A DNA stretch of 32,484 nucleotides from Lactobacillaceae bacterium (GTDB lineage Bacteria; Bacillota; Bacilli; Lactobacillales; Lactobacillaceae). Below are positions 25,257 to 32,484 of this stretch, in pieces (positions within the stretch are counted from its first letter, which is position 1; each line of letters opens with the position of its first letter). The notes under the pieces are model-generated. The model ran no database searches. It was not told the DNA's origin and saw only the letters and a program-made list of their open reading frames with translations. The stretch covers positions 1 through 32,484 of the forward strand of contig JAITPD010000015.1 in the NCBI GenBank assembly GCA_031289615.1, in the 5' to 3' direction. A program made the translations under genes and the position numbers.

Positions 25257-26627
25257 ATGGCCAAATTTACGGACTACAACTTGCGACCAGAGATTTACCA
25301 AGCTTTGGAGCAAATTCATTTTGGAACGCCGACAAAAGTGCAAGAAAAGCTGATTCCAGTGATCTTACAGGGTCGTTCAGTGGTTGGACAATCACAGACT
25401 GGTTCCGGTAAGACCCACGCTTTTTTGATTCCAATTTTTGAAAAATTAAATATAAAAGACCAACACGTGCAAGTCATTATCACGACACCTTCACGTGAGT
25501 TAGCAGCGCAAATCAATATTGCGGCTAAACAAATCGCTAGTAATTTTGCTGAAGAAGAACAGCCAAAGATCGGTTACTATGTTGGCGGAACTGACAAAGC
25601 GCGCCAAGCCACGCAACTAAAGGCTAGCCAGCCTCAAATTGTAATTGGGACACCTGGGCGAGTTTTGGATTTGAGCAAAGCTGGTGCGTTGGATATTCAT
25701 ACAGCGCAAACGTTGGTGATTGACGAAGCTGACATGACGCTAGACGGTGGATTCTTGCCAGATGTCGACGCAATTGCTGGAGCACTGCCTTCTGATTTGC
25801 AAATGATGGTCTTTTCAGCTACGATTCCACAAAAGTTGCAACCATTTTTGAAGAAATATCTGGATAATCCTGTCGTGGAAGAAATTCCGAGCGAAACCGT
25901 GATTGCCGATACGATTACAAATTTGCTTGTCGGAACAAAGGGTAAGACCAAAGACGAGGTTGTCTATAACTTGTTGACCATGGGAAATCCATACATGGCG
26001 CTGGTTTTCACTAATACCAAAGACCGGGCCAAAGAGTTAGCCAAGTTTTTGCGGAATCAAGGCTTAAAGGTTGCCGAAATTCACGGAGATATTCAACCAC
26101 GTGAACGAAAGCGAACAATGGCAGCAGTGCAGCATCTGGATTATCAATATGTTGTTGCGACCGACCTTGCCGCACGTGGAATTGATATTCCTGGAGTTGA
26201 TTTGATTATCAACGACGGAATTCCAAATGAATTAGAATTCTTTATTCATCGAGTTGGTCGAACGGGCCGTAATAATCAATCTGGTACGGCGATTACGATT
26301 TACAATCCGGACGAAGAAGATCGGGTGGCTGCAGTTGAAAAGATGGGAATCACGTTTATTCCTAAAAACTATAGTCACGGCGAATTAAAAGATGGAATTG
26401 ATCGACGCCGACGAGTTCAACGTCAACGTTCAACAGTAAAACTTGACCCAACCATGATTGGGATGGTTAAGAAAAAGAAGAAAACTGTTAAGCCTGGGTA
26501 CAAGCGCCAAATTAAAAAGGCAATTGCAAAGGACGCTCGGTTTAAGAAGCGTGTCGCAGATCGTGAAGAATTGCGCGCGAACCGAAAAGCTAAAAAGCAA
26601 GCATCTGATAAGGCCCGTGGAAAATAG
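25257..26627 (+). CDS. cshB: DEAD-box RNA helicase, CshB-like
   Basis: 456 residues. Q motif FGTPTKVQEKLIPVILQG, Walker A SQTGSGKTHAF, TPGRVLDL, DEAD box VIDEADMTL near residue 156, FSATIP, and the helicase C-terminal HRVGRTGR. The last 60 residues are strongly basic (KKKKKTVKPGYKRQIKKA), probably for RNA binding. The N-terminal LRPEIYQALEQIHFGTPT and length suggest the CshB group involved in cold adaptation and ribosome assembly. Starts 3 bp after nrnA. Confidence 0.92.
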   Translation: MAKFTDYNLRPEIYQALEQIHFGTPTKVQEKLIPVILQGRSVVGQSQTGSGKTHAFLIPIFEKLNIKDQHVQVIITTPSRELAAQINIAAKQIASNFAEEEQPKIGYYVGGTDKARQATQLKASQPQIVIGTPGRVLDLSKAGALDIHTAQTLVIDEADMTLDGGFLPDVDAIAGALPSDLQMMVFSATIPQKLQPFLKKYLDNPVVEEIPSETVIADTITNLLVGTKGKTKDEVVYNLLTMGNPYMALVFTNTKDRAKELAKFLRNQGLKVAEIHGDIQPRERKRTMAAVQHLDYQYVVATDLAARGIDIPGVDLIINDGIPNELEFFIHRVGRTGRNNQSGTAITIYNPDEEDRVAAVEKMGITFIPKNYSHGELKDGIDRRRRVQRQRSTVKLDPTMIGMVKKKKKTVKPGYKRQIKKAIAKDARFKKRVADREELRANRKAKKQASDKARGK

Positions 26628-26655
26628 GGTAATTTTATATTAGGAGGAAATGTTT

Positions 26656-27579
26656 GTGACGTTTACACGAATTAAGAACTATACAATTATGTCGGCAGGC
26701 TTCGTTTTGGGGGCACTCCTAATTGCTATGGCGATGAATTTCTTTTTTATTCCAAATAAGATTTTCTCTGCAGGATTTAACGGAATTGCGCAACTACTGA
26801 ATTTATTCTTTGGCGTTTTTAACATTCACGTTGAAGTTGGATCAATGATTATGCTCTTCAATATTCCAATCGCAATCTTTGGATGGTTCTGGGCTGGTCG
26901 TAAATTTGTTGTTGTTAGTTTTTTGAATAATTTCTTAGCGGCTGCCTTACAAATTGTTTTGCCTAAGGTGAGCATTGTCAATCACGAACCAATTCTAGCA
27001 GCCTTGTTTGGTGGCGTGCTGGTCGGAGTTTCGATGGGAATTACCTTTAAACTTGGCTTTTCAACTGGTGGAATGGACGTTGTGGCGGCCATTGCGCAAA
27101 AGAAAACTGGTAAATCAATTGGCTTTGTAAGTATGTTTATCAATACATTCATCGTGATTATCTCAGGATTCTTCATCGGTTGGCAAAATGCGATGTACAC
27201 CATTATTGGAATCTATGCGACATCGTTGGCGGTGGATAGCATTTACACGAAGCATAAGAAGCTGACGGCGTTCATTGTGACCAAGAAGCCTGATGAGGTG
27301 ATTGAAAACTTGCAGGCCAATGTGGTGCGCGGGATTACGGTCATGGATTCTGCGGGTGCTTATACGAAGCAACCATCAAAAACTTTGATGATGGTGCTGT
27401 CGCGTTATGAGCTAAATGATATGCAGCGGTTGGCAAAAGAAGCGGACCCAGATGCTTTCATTAATGTTTTGAACACGATTGATGTTTCAAATAACTTTGT
27501 GAATGAAGACTTACAACACCAGATTCGTTTGGAAAAGTTGGCGGCGCAAAGTCATTTGTCAGACCATTTAACTAATTAA
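26656..27579 (+). CDS. YitT-family membrane protein with DUF2179 domain
   Basis: The ribosome binding site AGGAGG at 26642-26647 is only 2 bases from the ATG at 26650 but 8 bases from the GTG at 26656, so the GTG is the better start, giving 307 residues (TFTRIKNYTI...). Five to six membrane spans cover residues 10-195 with the YitT pattern FFIPNKIFSAGFNGIAQLL and GFSTGGMDVVAAI. The C-terminal soluble domain is DUF2179 (AFIVTKKPDEVIENL, GITVMDSAGAYT, DPDAFINVLNT). Function unknown; the family is common in Firmicutes. A family A repeat follows. Confidence 0.88.
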   Translation: MTFTRIKNYTIMSAGFVLGALLIAMAMNFFFIPNKIFSAGFNGIAQLLNLFFGVFNIHVEVGSMIMLFNIPIAIFGWFWAGRKFVVVSFLNNFLAAALQIVLPKVSIVNHEPILAALFGGVLVGVSMGITFKLGFSTGGMDVVAAIAQKKTGKSIGFVSMFINTFIVIISGFFIGWQNAMYTIIGIYATSLAVDSIYTKHKKLTAFIVTKKPDEVIENLQANVVRGITVMDSAGAYTKQPSKTLMMVLSRYELNDMQRLAKEADPDAFINVLNTIDVSNNFVNEDLQHQIRLEKLAAQSHLSDHLTN

Positions 27580-27595
27580 ATTATAGATTAGCTCA

Positions 27596-27792
27596 GGAAT
27601 ATTGAAATTGTTTGTTCAGCGTAGCGATTCTGTCATCGGATGATAGTCCCTGCCGAATCTAGGCGAACTTTTTCACGCGCGCTTCAGTGCCGTGAAAATT
27701 GCAAATTATTTTGCAATTCGACATGAATCGTGCAAGGCAATCCGAATGTAAAGAATCTTTAGCGTAGCTGATTAAACAAAGTACAATATTCC
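27596..27792 (-). repeat. Family A long palindromic element, copy 5 (inverted)
   Basis: GGAATATTG (27596-27604) pairs with CAATATTCC (27784-27792), extended by imperfect arms through TCAGC / GCTGA. It matches copy 3 in orientation and content. Its internal hairpin is ATTGCAAATTATTTTGCAAT instead of ATGGCAAATTATTTTGCCAT; both sides of the stem changed together. Confidence 0.85.
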
Positions 27793-27821
27793 ATAAACTT
27801 GATAAACAGAGGAGAAAAATT

Positions 27822-28007
27822 ATGCCATTTATTCATGTTGAATTAGTAGAAGGACGCTCAAACGCGCAACTAAAGGCTATGATGACCGAAATCACTGACG
27901 CAGTTGAAAAGAATACTGGTGCGCCACGTGATGCCATCAAAGTGATTGTCAATGAAATGAAGAAAGACCGTTACATGGACGGCGGAAACCTAAAGTCTGA
28001 AGGATAA
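27822..28007 (+). CDS. 4-oxalocrotonate tautomerase family enzyme
   Basis: 61 residues starting [13 protein letters not shown], the classic form: after Met removal Pro1 is the catalytic base, and Arg11 lies in EGRS. The end [12 protein letters not shown] is also typical (family motif with D-N-G). Forms hexamers that catalyse keto-enol tautomerisation; the substrate is unknown. The start has AGAGGAG 8 bases upstream. It stands alone between a palindromic repeat and glpK. Confidence 0.9.
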   Translation: MPFIHVELVEGRSNAQLKAMMTEITDAVEKNTGAPRDAIKVIVNEMKKDRYMDGGNLKSEG

Positions 28008-28040
28008 GCACAAACCACTGAACGCATATCAAATATAATA

Positions 28041-28092
28041 AGCTGGGATCAATGATGATATTAAATCGAATTGTCGTCTCAGCTTTATTTAC
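28041..28092 (+). terminator. Possible weak terminator between tautomerase and glpK
   Basis: AAGCTGGGA (28041-28049) pairs with TCTCAGCTT (28078-28086), followed by a short TTATTT tail. A second small hairpin, AGCGTAA / TTACGCT, follows near 28104-28121. Either could be a terminator or part of the glpK leader. Confidence 0.4.
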
Positions 28093-28160
28093 ATAAATCA
28101 CGAGCGTAAGCCATTTACGCTTTAAGATTTGAACCACATTTAATTTTAAGGAAATAGCAA

Positions 28161-29657
28161 ATGACTGAACAATTTATAATGGCAATCGACCAGGGAACAA
28201 CTAGCACACGGGTGATTTTGTATAATCATGCGGGGGTTCAGGTCGGAGTTTCGCAAAAAGAATTACCGCAGATTTTTAGCCAGCCGGGTTGGGTTGAACA
28301 TGATGCATTAATCATTTGGCAAGATACTCAAAAATTGATGCAGCAGGTTTTAGTGACCAGTGAAATTGACGCTCAGCAGATTATTTCAATCGGAATTACG
28401 AATCAACGCGAAACAACAGTTTTGTGGGATATGCAGACCGGTCAGCCAGTTGCGCCGGCGATTGTTTGGCAGTCTAAGCAATCTGATTTAATTGCTGACC
28501 AATTGCAGGCACAAGGGCTCAGTGAAGAAGTCCACGCCAAGACGGGGCTGTGGGTGGATTCATATTTTTCGGCAACGAAGGTCATATGGTTATTGGAAAA
28601 TGTCGTAGGATTGCGAGACCGCGTTGAACGTGGTGAAATTAAATTTGGTACGGTCGATACGTGGCTTCTATGGAATTTAACCAATCGAACAGTGCATGCG
28701 ACGGATTACACAAATGCTTCACGCACAATGATGTTTAATATCCACGAACTAAAATGGGACCAAGAGTTGCTACAATTGCTCAATATTCCGGCAAACTTGC
28801 TACCAACTGTCAAAAATTCTGCTGACAACTATGGAACAACGACTTTAAATGGCGTTGATATTCCAATCACTGCATTAGCTGGTGATCAACAGGCAGCGTT
28901 ATTTGGGCACCAAGCATTTAAGGCCGGAGCGGTCAAGACAACTTTTGGGACTGGTTCGTTCATCGTGATGAACACAGGCGCTAAACCTCAAACATCCAAC
29001 CATGGACTGCTCACGACAATTGCATATGCTCTTGATGGAAAGATCACATATGCACTGGAAGGCTCTGTCTTTGCTGCCGGAGCTGCGATTCAATGGCTCA
29101 GAGATGGGATGGAGATGATTCCTAGTGCACAAGAGTCGTCCGAATTAGCCTTTCAATCATTGGCTGATCAAAACGGTCAGATCTATGTCGTACCGGCCTT
29201 TACCGGTTTAGGGGCTCCGTATTGGGATCAAAATGTTCGTGGTGCCATGTTTGGATTAACACGGGCAACAACTAAGAGCGATATTACACGCGCAACAATC
29301 GAGTCTATAGCTTTTCAAACCAGAGATGTTTTAGAAGCGATGCAAGAAGATACCGGCAATGAATTGACGCAACTAGTGATCGACGGTGGAGCAGCTGCAA
29401 ATGATTATCTGCATGCCTTTTTAGCCGACTTGCTTCAAATAAATGTGACGCGTCCACAAAATTTGGAAATGACTTCGCGCGGAATTGCGTATTTGTCAGG
29501 AATACAGAGTGGGTTCTGGGAAAATCAGGATAATTTACCTGAACCACAAGGAATAATGGAAGCTCAATATCATAGCAAAAGCGAACAAAAGATGCAAAAA
29601 AGCTATCAGAATTGGGTTAAGGCTGTCGAATCTGCACGTATGTTCCCATCACGCTAA
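28161..29657 (+). CDS. glpK: Glycerol kinase
   Basis: 498 residues. FGGY kinase motifs: AIDQGTTSTRVILY (N-terminal ATP site), GWVEHDALIIW, TNQRETTVLWD, TDYTNASRTMMFNIH, AGDQQAALFGH, GTGSFIVMNTG and GLGAPYWDQNVRGAMFGLTRAT. It phosphorylates glycerol to glycerol-3-phosphate. In Enterococcus and Bacillus the loop before AGDQQ holds a His phosphorylated by PTS HPr (pattern YGH..xYHFYG); here it reads NYGTTTLNGVDIP with no His. AAGGAA precedes the ATG. No glpF or glpD/glpO lies next to it. Confidence 0.95.
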   Translation: MTEQFIMAIDQGTTSTRVILYNHAGVQVGVSQKELPQIFSQPGWVEHDALIIWQDTQKLMQQVLVTSEIDAQQIISIGITNQRETTVLWDMQTGQPVAPAIVWQSKQSDLIADQLQAQGLSEEVHAKTGLWVDSYFSATKVIWLLENVVGLRDRVERGEIKFGTVDTWLLWNLTNRTVHATDYTNASRTMMFNIHELKWDQELLQLLNIPANLLPTVKNSADNYGTTTLNGVDIPITALAGDQQAALFGHQAFKAGAVKTTFGTGSFIVMNTGAKPQTSNHGLLTTIAYALDGKITYALEGSVFAAGAAIQWLRDGMEMIPSAQESSELAFQSLADQNGQIYVVPAFTGLGAPYWDQNVRGAMFGLTRATTKSDITRATIESIAFQTRDVLEAMQEDTGNELTQLVIDGGAAANDYLHAFLADLLQINVTRPQNLEMTSRGIAYLSGIQSGFWENQDNLPEPQGIMEAQYHSKSEQKMQKSYQNWVKAVESARMFPSR

Positions 29658-29805
29658 AGTTAAATGTTTCCAAAATATTACCATTTAGTTAACAGTTTGT
29701 GAATGTTGGAATTAGCGCAAATATCGTAAAAAGTTGTGTTACCGATAACATTTTGAAGTGTAACAGGTAAAACAAAGACATAACGCAATCGATAAAAACG
29801 AAAGA

Positions 29806-29836
29806 AGTAATTGTCACAGGCAATTACCTTTTTTTT
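29806..29836 (+). terminator. Intrinsic terminator
   Basis: GTAATTG (29807-29813) pairs with CAATTAC (29821-29827), then eight T. It lies 150 bp after glpK in the 337-bp gap before the LysM gene; the rest of the gap is AT-rich with no gene, only a small TGTTA / TAACA hairpin near 29738. Confidence 0.75.
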
Positions 29837-29994
29837 GTGAAAATGTTGAAATAGCGCAGTTTTCAAAAGATTAAAAAACATGTGTTCCCATAAAAACACC
29901 GAATTTATGATGTATTATTAGATTATGCAATAAATTAAGATAAATTTAAGCAAACGCTAAATATAGAACGTTATAGAAAACGAGGTATGAAATT

Positions 29995-31140
29995 ATGGTT
30001 GGAAAGAAAAGAATCGCAGCCGGTGTAGTCGGAGCTTTAGGAGTTGCTGCTACAACCCAAATTCCTGCAGTTCAAGCTGCAATGGAACAATTCACACAAA
30101 CTACTGATACTCAAGATGTAAGCAACGTTAAGTCAACAACTGGTATTCAGGAAGTTAACGCTAAGAACCAAGGAATCAAGACGACTGAAACAGTTGTTGC
30201 TTCTACTGCTGCTAAGGCTGTAACAGAGGCAGTGAACGTTGTTGCTTCAGAAGGAACAATTGTTGCAACTGCGACTCCTGCTGTTTCAGATGCTTCATCA
30301 GACGCTGCATCAGAAGCGCCTGCTCCATCAGAGGCAGCTCCTTTGACTCCTGCTGAATCTGCAGCCGTTGAATCAGCAAAGCCAGCTCCAGTAGCTGTTG
30401 ATGTAACTACTTATACTGTTGTTGATGGTGATACTCTTGGAAGTATTGCTGATAAGTTTGGCGTAACTGTTGAAGCAATTCAAGCAGTTAACCCTGATAT
30501 TGACGCAACTGCATTGCAAATTGGACAAGTAATCTCAATTCCTAATGCAACTGCAACACCTTCTGCTGCACCAGCTCCTGCACCATCTTCAGCACCTGCT
30601 GTATCAGAAGCACCTGCAGAGCCATCATCAGCGCCTGCCGTTTCAGAAGCACCAGCCCAATCAGTGGCTCCTTCATCTGCAGCACCTGTACCTTCAGCTC
30701 CCGCAGCACCATCTTCAGTTGCGCCAGCTCCTGCACCTGCCGCACCATCAACTCCAACTACTGGAATTTCTGCAGCACAACAAGCAACTTTGGATGCTTT
30801 GAACGTTTTGCGGACTTCACGTGGGTTGAAGGCAGTGACTTGGGATACTGGTTTGGAAGCAACTGCACAATCACGTGCCAACTTAGTTAATTCAACTGGT
30901 TCAATTCCTAACGATCACTGGAGTTGGGGAGCTGGACCTGAAGTTATCGCCATTCAATGGGCAGCTGGTGCGCCAGTTATTAATGCTTGGAATATTGATG
31001 ATGCTTCAGTTGGAATGATTACTGACAACTTTGGACACCGTCGTTGGTTGTTGAGCCCAGATACCACTAAGGTTGGGTTCGCAATCAGTGGAGACGTCAT
31101 CGTTGGAATTTCAAACGGAACGAACTTCTCAAACTACTAA
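29995..31140 (+). CDS. LysM-CAP cell-wall protein
   Basis: 381 residues. Signal peptide 1-29 (GVVGALGVAATTQIPAVQA). A Ser/Thr/Ala-rich stretch leads to one LysM domain at about 140-182 (YTVVDGDTLGSIADKFGV, AVNPDIDATALQIGQVISIP), which binds peptidoglycan. A Pro/Ala/Ser linker (about 183-257) repeats SSAPAVSEAPA. The C-terminal CAP/SCP domain (about 260-381) has LRTSRGLKAVTWDTGLEATA, DHWSWG, PEVIAIQW and FGHRRWLLSP, with the His and Glu residues typical of the CAP cavity. Wall-attached and without a known enzymatic role. It has its own terminators on both sides, so it is a single-gene unit. Confidence 0.88.
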   Translation: MVGKKRIAAGVVGALGVAATTQIPAVQAAMEQFTQTTDTQDVSNVKSTTGIQEVNAKNQGIKTTETVVASTAAKAVTEAVNVVASEGTIVATATPAVSDASSDAASEAPAPSEAAPLTPAESAAVESAKPAPVAVDVTTYTVVDGDTLGSIADKFGVTVEAIQAVNPDIDATALQIGQVISIPNATATPSAAPAPAPSSAPAVSEAPAEPSSAPAVSEAPAQSVAPSSAAPVPSAPAAPSSVAPAPAPAAPSTPTTGISAAQQATLDALNVLRTSRGLKAVTWDTGLEATAQSRANLVNSTGSIPNDHWSWGAGPEVIAIQWAAGAPVINAWNIDDASVGMITDNFGHRRWLLSPDTTKVGFAISGDVIVGISNGTNFSNY

Positions 31141-31151
31141 AATACGATACG

Positions 31152-31191
31152 AACTCAAATTAGGAAGATTTATCCTAGTTTGAGTTTTTTT
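31152..31191 (+). terminator. Intrinsic terminator after the LysM-CAP gene
   Basis: AACTCAAATTAGGA (31152-31165) pairs with TCCTAGTTTGAGTT (to 31186), then a T run of seven. A very strong stem. Confidence 0.9.
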
Positions 31192-31224
31192 ATCGGCTTA
31201 ATGGCACTAAAAAGTGGATTTGCA

Positions 31225-31253
31225 TTGAAATTATCGACTATTTGATTTATGAT
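31225..31253 (+). promoter_or_regulatory. Sigma-A promoter of yebC
   Basis: TTGAAA (31225-31230), a 17-base spacer and TATGAT (31248-31253), each one base from consensus. It lies 43 bases before the yebC start. Confidence 0.75.
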
Positions 31254-31295
31254 TATTAGATAAACTGTCAAAAAGATTGAAAAGAGGTTTTTGAA

Positions 31296-32021
31296 ATGTC
31301 AGGACACAGTAAGTGGCATAACATTCAAGGACGTAAAAACGCCCAAGATGCTAAGCGTGGAAAGATTTTCCAGAAGTTATCGCGTGATTTATATACGGCT
31401 GCTAAAGCTGGTGGAGCTGATCCTGATGGAAATCCTGGATTACGGTTGGTGATGGAAAAGGCTAAAGCTGCCAACATGCCAAAGGACAATGTGCAACGTG
31501 CATTGGATAAGGCTTCAGGTGCTGGTGGTGCCAATTATCAAGAATTAACGTATGAAGGTTATGGACCAGCTGGTATTGCTGTGTTAGTTGAGACTTTGAC
31601 TGACAACACAAACCGGACTGCTTCAAATATTCGTTCTGCATTTAAGCATGCTGGCGGAGAATTAGGAACTTCAGGCTCAGTTTCTTTCCAGTTCGAACGT
31701 AAGGGTTACTTGGAAATTTCACGTGGCGAAGATGCTCCAGAAATTGATGAAGACCAATTGTTCGAGGATATTCTTGAAGCTGGTGCGGATGATATGAAGA
31801 CGTATGATGATCAATTTGAAATTTATACGGATCCAAAGGCGTTCCCAGCGGTTCGCGATGCATTGGTAGAAAAGGGTTATTCCTTTGAAACCGATGAAGT
31901 GACAATGGTTGCCGATAATCCATTGGAAGTTCCTGCAGATAAGGCTGAGTCATTGGCTCGATTAGTTGATGAACTTGAAGCTGACGATGATGTTTCTGCA
32001 GTTTACACTACTGCCGAATAA
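31296..32021 (+). CDS. yebC: YebC/PmpR-family protein
   Basis: 241 residues, the family's usual length. The start [20 protein letters not shown], and the blocks [50 protein letters not shown] and [17 protein letters not shown] are near-canonical. Members act as transcriptional regulators or as ribosome-associated factors that help translation of proline-rich stretches. RBS AGAGG lies 8 bases upstream. It has its own promoter; downstream are a family F element and an IS. Confidence 0.95.
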   Translation: MSGHSKWHNIQGRKNAQDAKRGKIFQKLSRDLYTAAKAGGADPDGNPGLRLVMEKAKAANMPKDNVQRALDKASGAGGANYQELTYEGYGPAGIAVLVETLTDNTNRTASNIRSAFKHAGGELGTSGSVSFQFERKGYLEISRGEDAPEIDEDQLFEDILEAGADDMKTYDDQFEIYTDPKAFPAVRDALVEKGYSFETDEVTMVADNPLEVPADKAESLARLVDELEADDDVSAVYTTAE

Positions 32022-32058
32022 AATTTAGATATTTATCGCGTTGTACTGTTGTGCTATT

Positions 32059-32253
32059 GATGCAACATATTCGTCATTTAATTTAAGGCGTGATGGTTTG
32101 AAATGATGATAGTAGGTGATAACGCGAGGTAGCGGCACCAATTCGACTAAATTTTGGTTTACCGAAATTAAAAGTCGAATGGGACCGTGTCGCCACTTAC
32201 TATCTTCATTGAAAAACCACCACGCAAGTGAAAAATGACAAAGATGTTGCATT
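32059..32253 (+). repeat. Family F nested palindromic element, short form
   Basis: The left arm (32060-32117: TGCAACAT, GTCATTT, GCGTGATGGTTTG, GATAGTAGGTG) pairs with the right arm (32195-32252) over about 58 bases. The centre repeats the element at 18317: GCGGCACCAATTCGACT, an inner AAATTTTGGTTTACCGAAAT hairpin, and AGTCGAATGGGACCGTGTCG. The 117-bp insertion seen at 18376 is absent here. Confidence 0.8.
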
Positions 32254-32256
32254 AGA

Positions 32257-32320
32257 ATATTGCTCTTTAATTGAACAGTAAAGAATCTATTGCGAAGCTG
32301 AACAATCAACAAAGCAATAT
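32257..32320 (-). repeat. Truncated family A element (arms only)
   Basis: ATATTGCTCTTTAATTGAAC (32257-32276) pairs with the inverse ending AAAGCAATAT at 32320. The sequence TAAAGAATCT...GAAGCTGA and the following ACAACTAGCACCACAC match the end of copy 3 at 7670-7732, but the core between is gone. Confidence 0.6.
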
Positions 32321-32367
32321 CATACAACTAGCACCACACATTATTTTGAATCAAAGCTCTGACGAAA

Positions 32368-32484
32368 TGAAGGGCTCCAAGAAAGTTAGACAAAATCTAA
32401 CCAACTTGGAGCCCTTTTATTATGACAAAATATAGTTTTGAACAGAAAGTTACAGTTGTGCAAGAATATCTTTCAGGCAGCTTG
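32368..32484 (+). mobile_element. Left end of an IS3-family insertion sequence, cut by the window
   Basis: TGAAGGGCTCC starts a likely terminal inverted repeat. GAAGGGCTCCAAG pairs with CTTGGAGCCCTTT, with an inner GTTAGA / TCTAAC stem, forming a hairpin with a T run just before the transposase start, which would stop outside transcripts entering the element. The right end is outside the window. Confidence 0.65.
32422..32484 (+). CDS. IS3-family transposase OrfA, first 21 codons
   Basis: The visible residues MTKYSFEQKVTVVQEYLSG, with ser-leu following, match the helix-turn-helix start of IS3/IS150-type OrfA proteins. The gene runs out of the window at its 3' end. No clear Shine-Dalgarno is seen, which is common in such elements. 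Confidence 0.7.
   Translation, partial: MTKYSFEQKVTVVQEYLSGSL

Noticed and set aside
29738-29751. WalR-type operator upstream of the LysM-CAP gene
   Set aside because: TGTTA..TAACA there is an inverted, not direct, repeat, lies before the terminator, and lacks the required TGTWAH-N5-TGTWAH spacing.
30480-30881. 133-residue Gly/Ala-rich minus-strand frame
   Set aside because: It is the complement of the Pro/Ala/Ser linker of the LysM-CAP gene; low-complexity codons explain the openness.

Overview
The window looks like a chromosomal segment of a low-GC Gram-positive lactic acid bacterium (Lactobacillaceae; a Weissella/Leuconostoc-like lineage is my guess, not established). The basis is AGGAGG-type ribosome binding sites, the ypmR-ypmS-yozE-rbgA-rnhB-dprA and ruvA-ruvB-queA-tgt-yajC gene orders, a cell-envelope S8 protease, a T-box riboswitch and an IS3-type transposase start.

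Layout. 1-7371 is a surface-protein region. It holds three secreted paralogs (the first cut by the window edge) that join an N-terminal beta-rich module to a C-terminal DUF6273-like domain, a PAP2 phosphatase on the minus strand, a small single-pass membrane protein directly upstream of the third paralog, and a BspA-type leucine-rich-repeat protein that carries the same beta-rich module at its C-terminus. 7766-12040 is a tightly packed operon (GDSL esterase, YpmS, YozE, RbgA GTPase, RNase HII, DprA). 12057-13668 is a T-box-controlled NhaC-family transporter with a clear promoter; the specifier reads as tyrosine. 13960-18030 encodes a 1356-residue subtilisin-like surface protease. 18706-22975 is ruvAB-queA-tgt-yajC (Holliday junction migration, queuosine tRNA modification, Sec accessory protein). 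23060-27579 holds DNA polymerase IV, NrnA, a CshB-like helicase and a YitT membrane protein. 27822-32021 holds a tautomerase, glycerol kinase, a LysM-CAP wall protein and YebC. The right edge enters an IS3-family element.

The most striking feature is not a gene. Nearly every larger intergenic gap contains a member of one of two families of long, imperfectly palindromic elements. Family A (about 180-300 bp) is at 3161, 5440, 7518, 18104 and 27596, with a truncated copy at 32257. Family F (about 195-305 bp) is at 18317 and 32059, with collapsed hairpin versions at 3356 and 5744. The two arms of each copy match each other even where copies differ, and larger copies carry further hairpins inserted inside them. 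Several lie between a promoter and the first gene of an operon.

Other points worth attention: a tRNA-guanine transglycosylase whose three zinc-binding cysteines are all substituted, an 11-G tract upstream of the LRR surface protein, a compact tyrosine-type T-box, and a glycerol kinase without the histidine that HPr phosphorylates in other Firmicutes.
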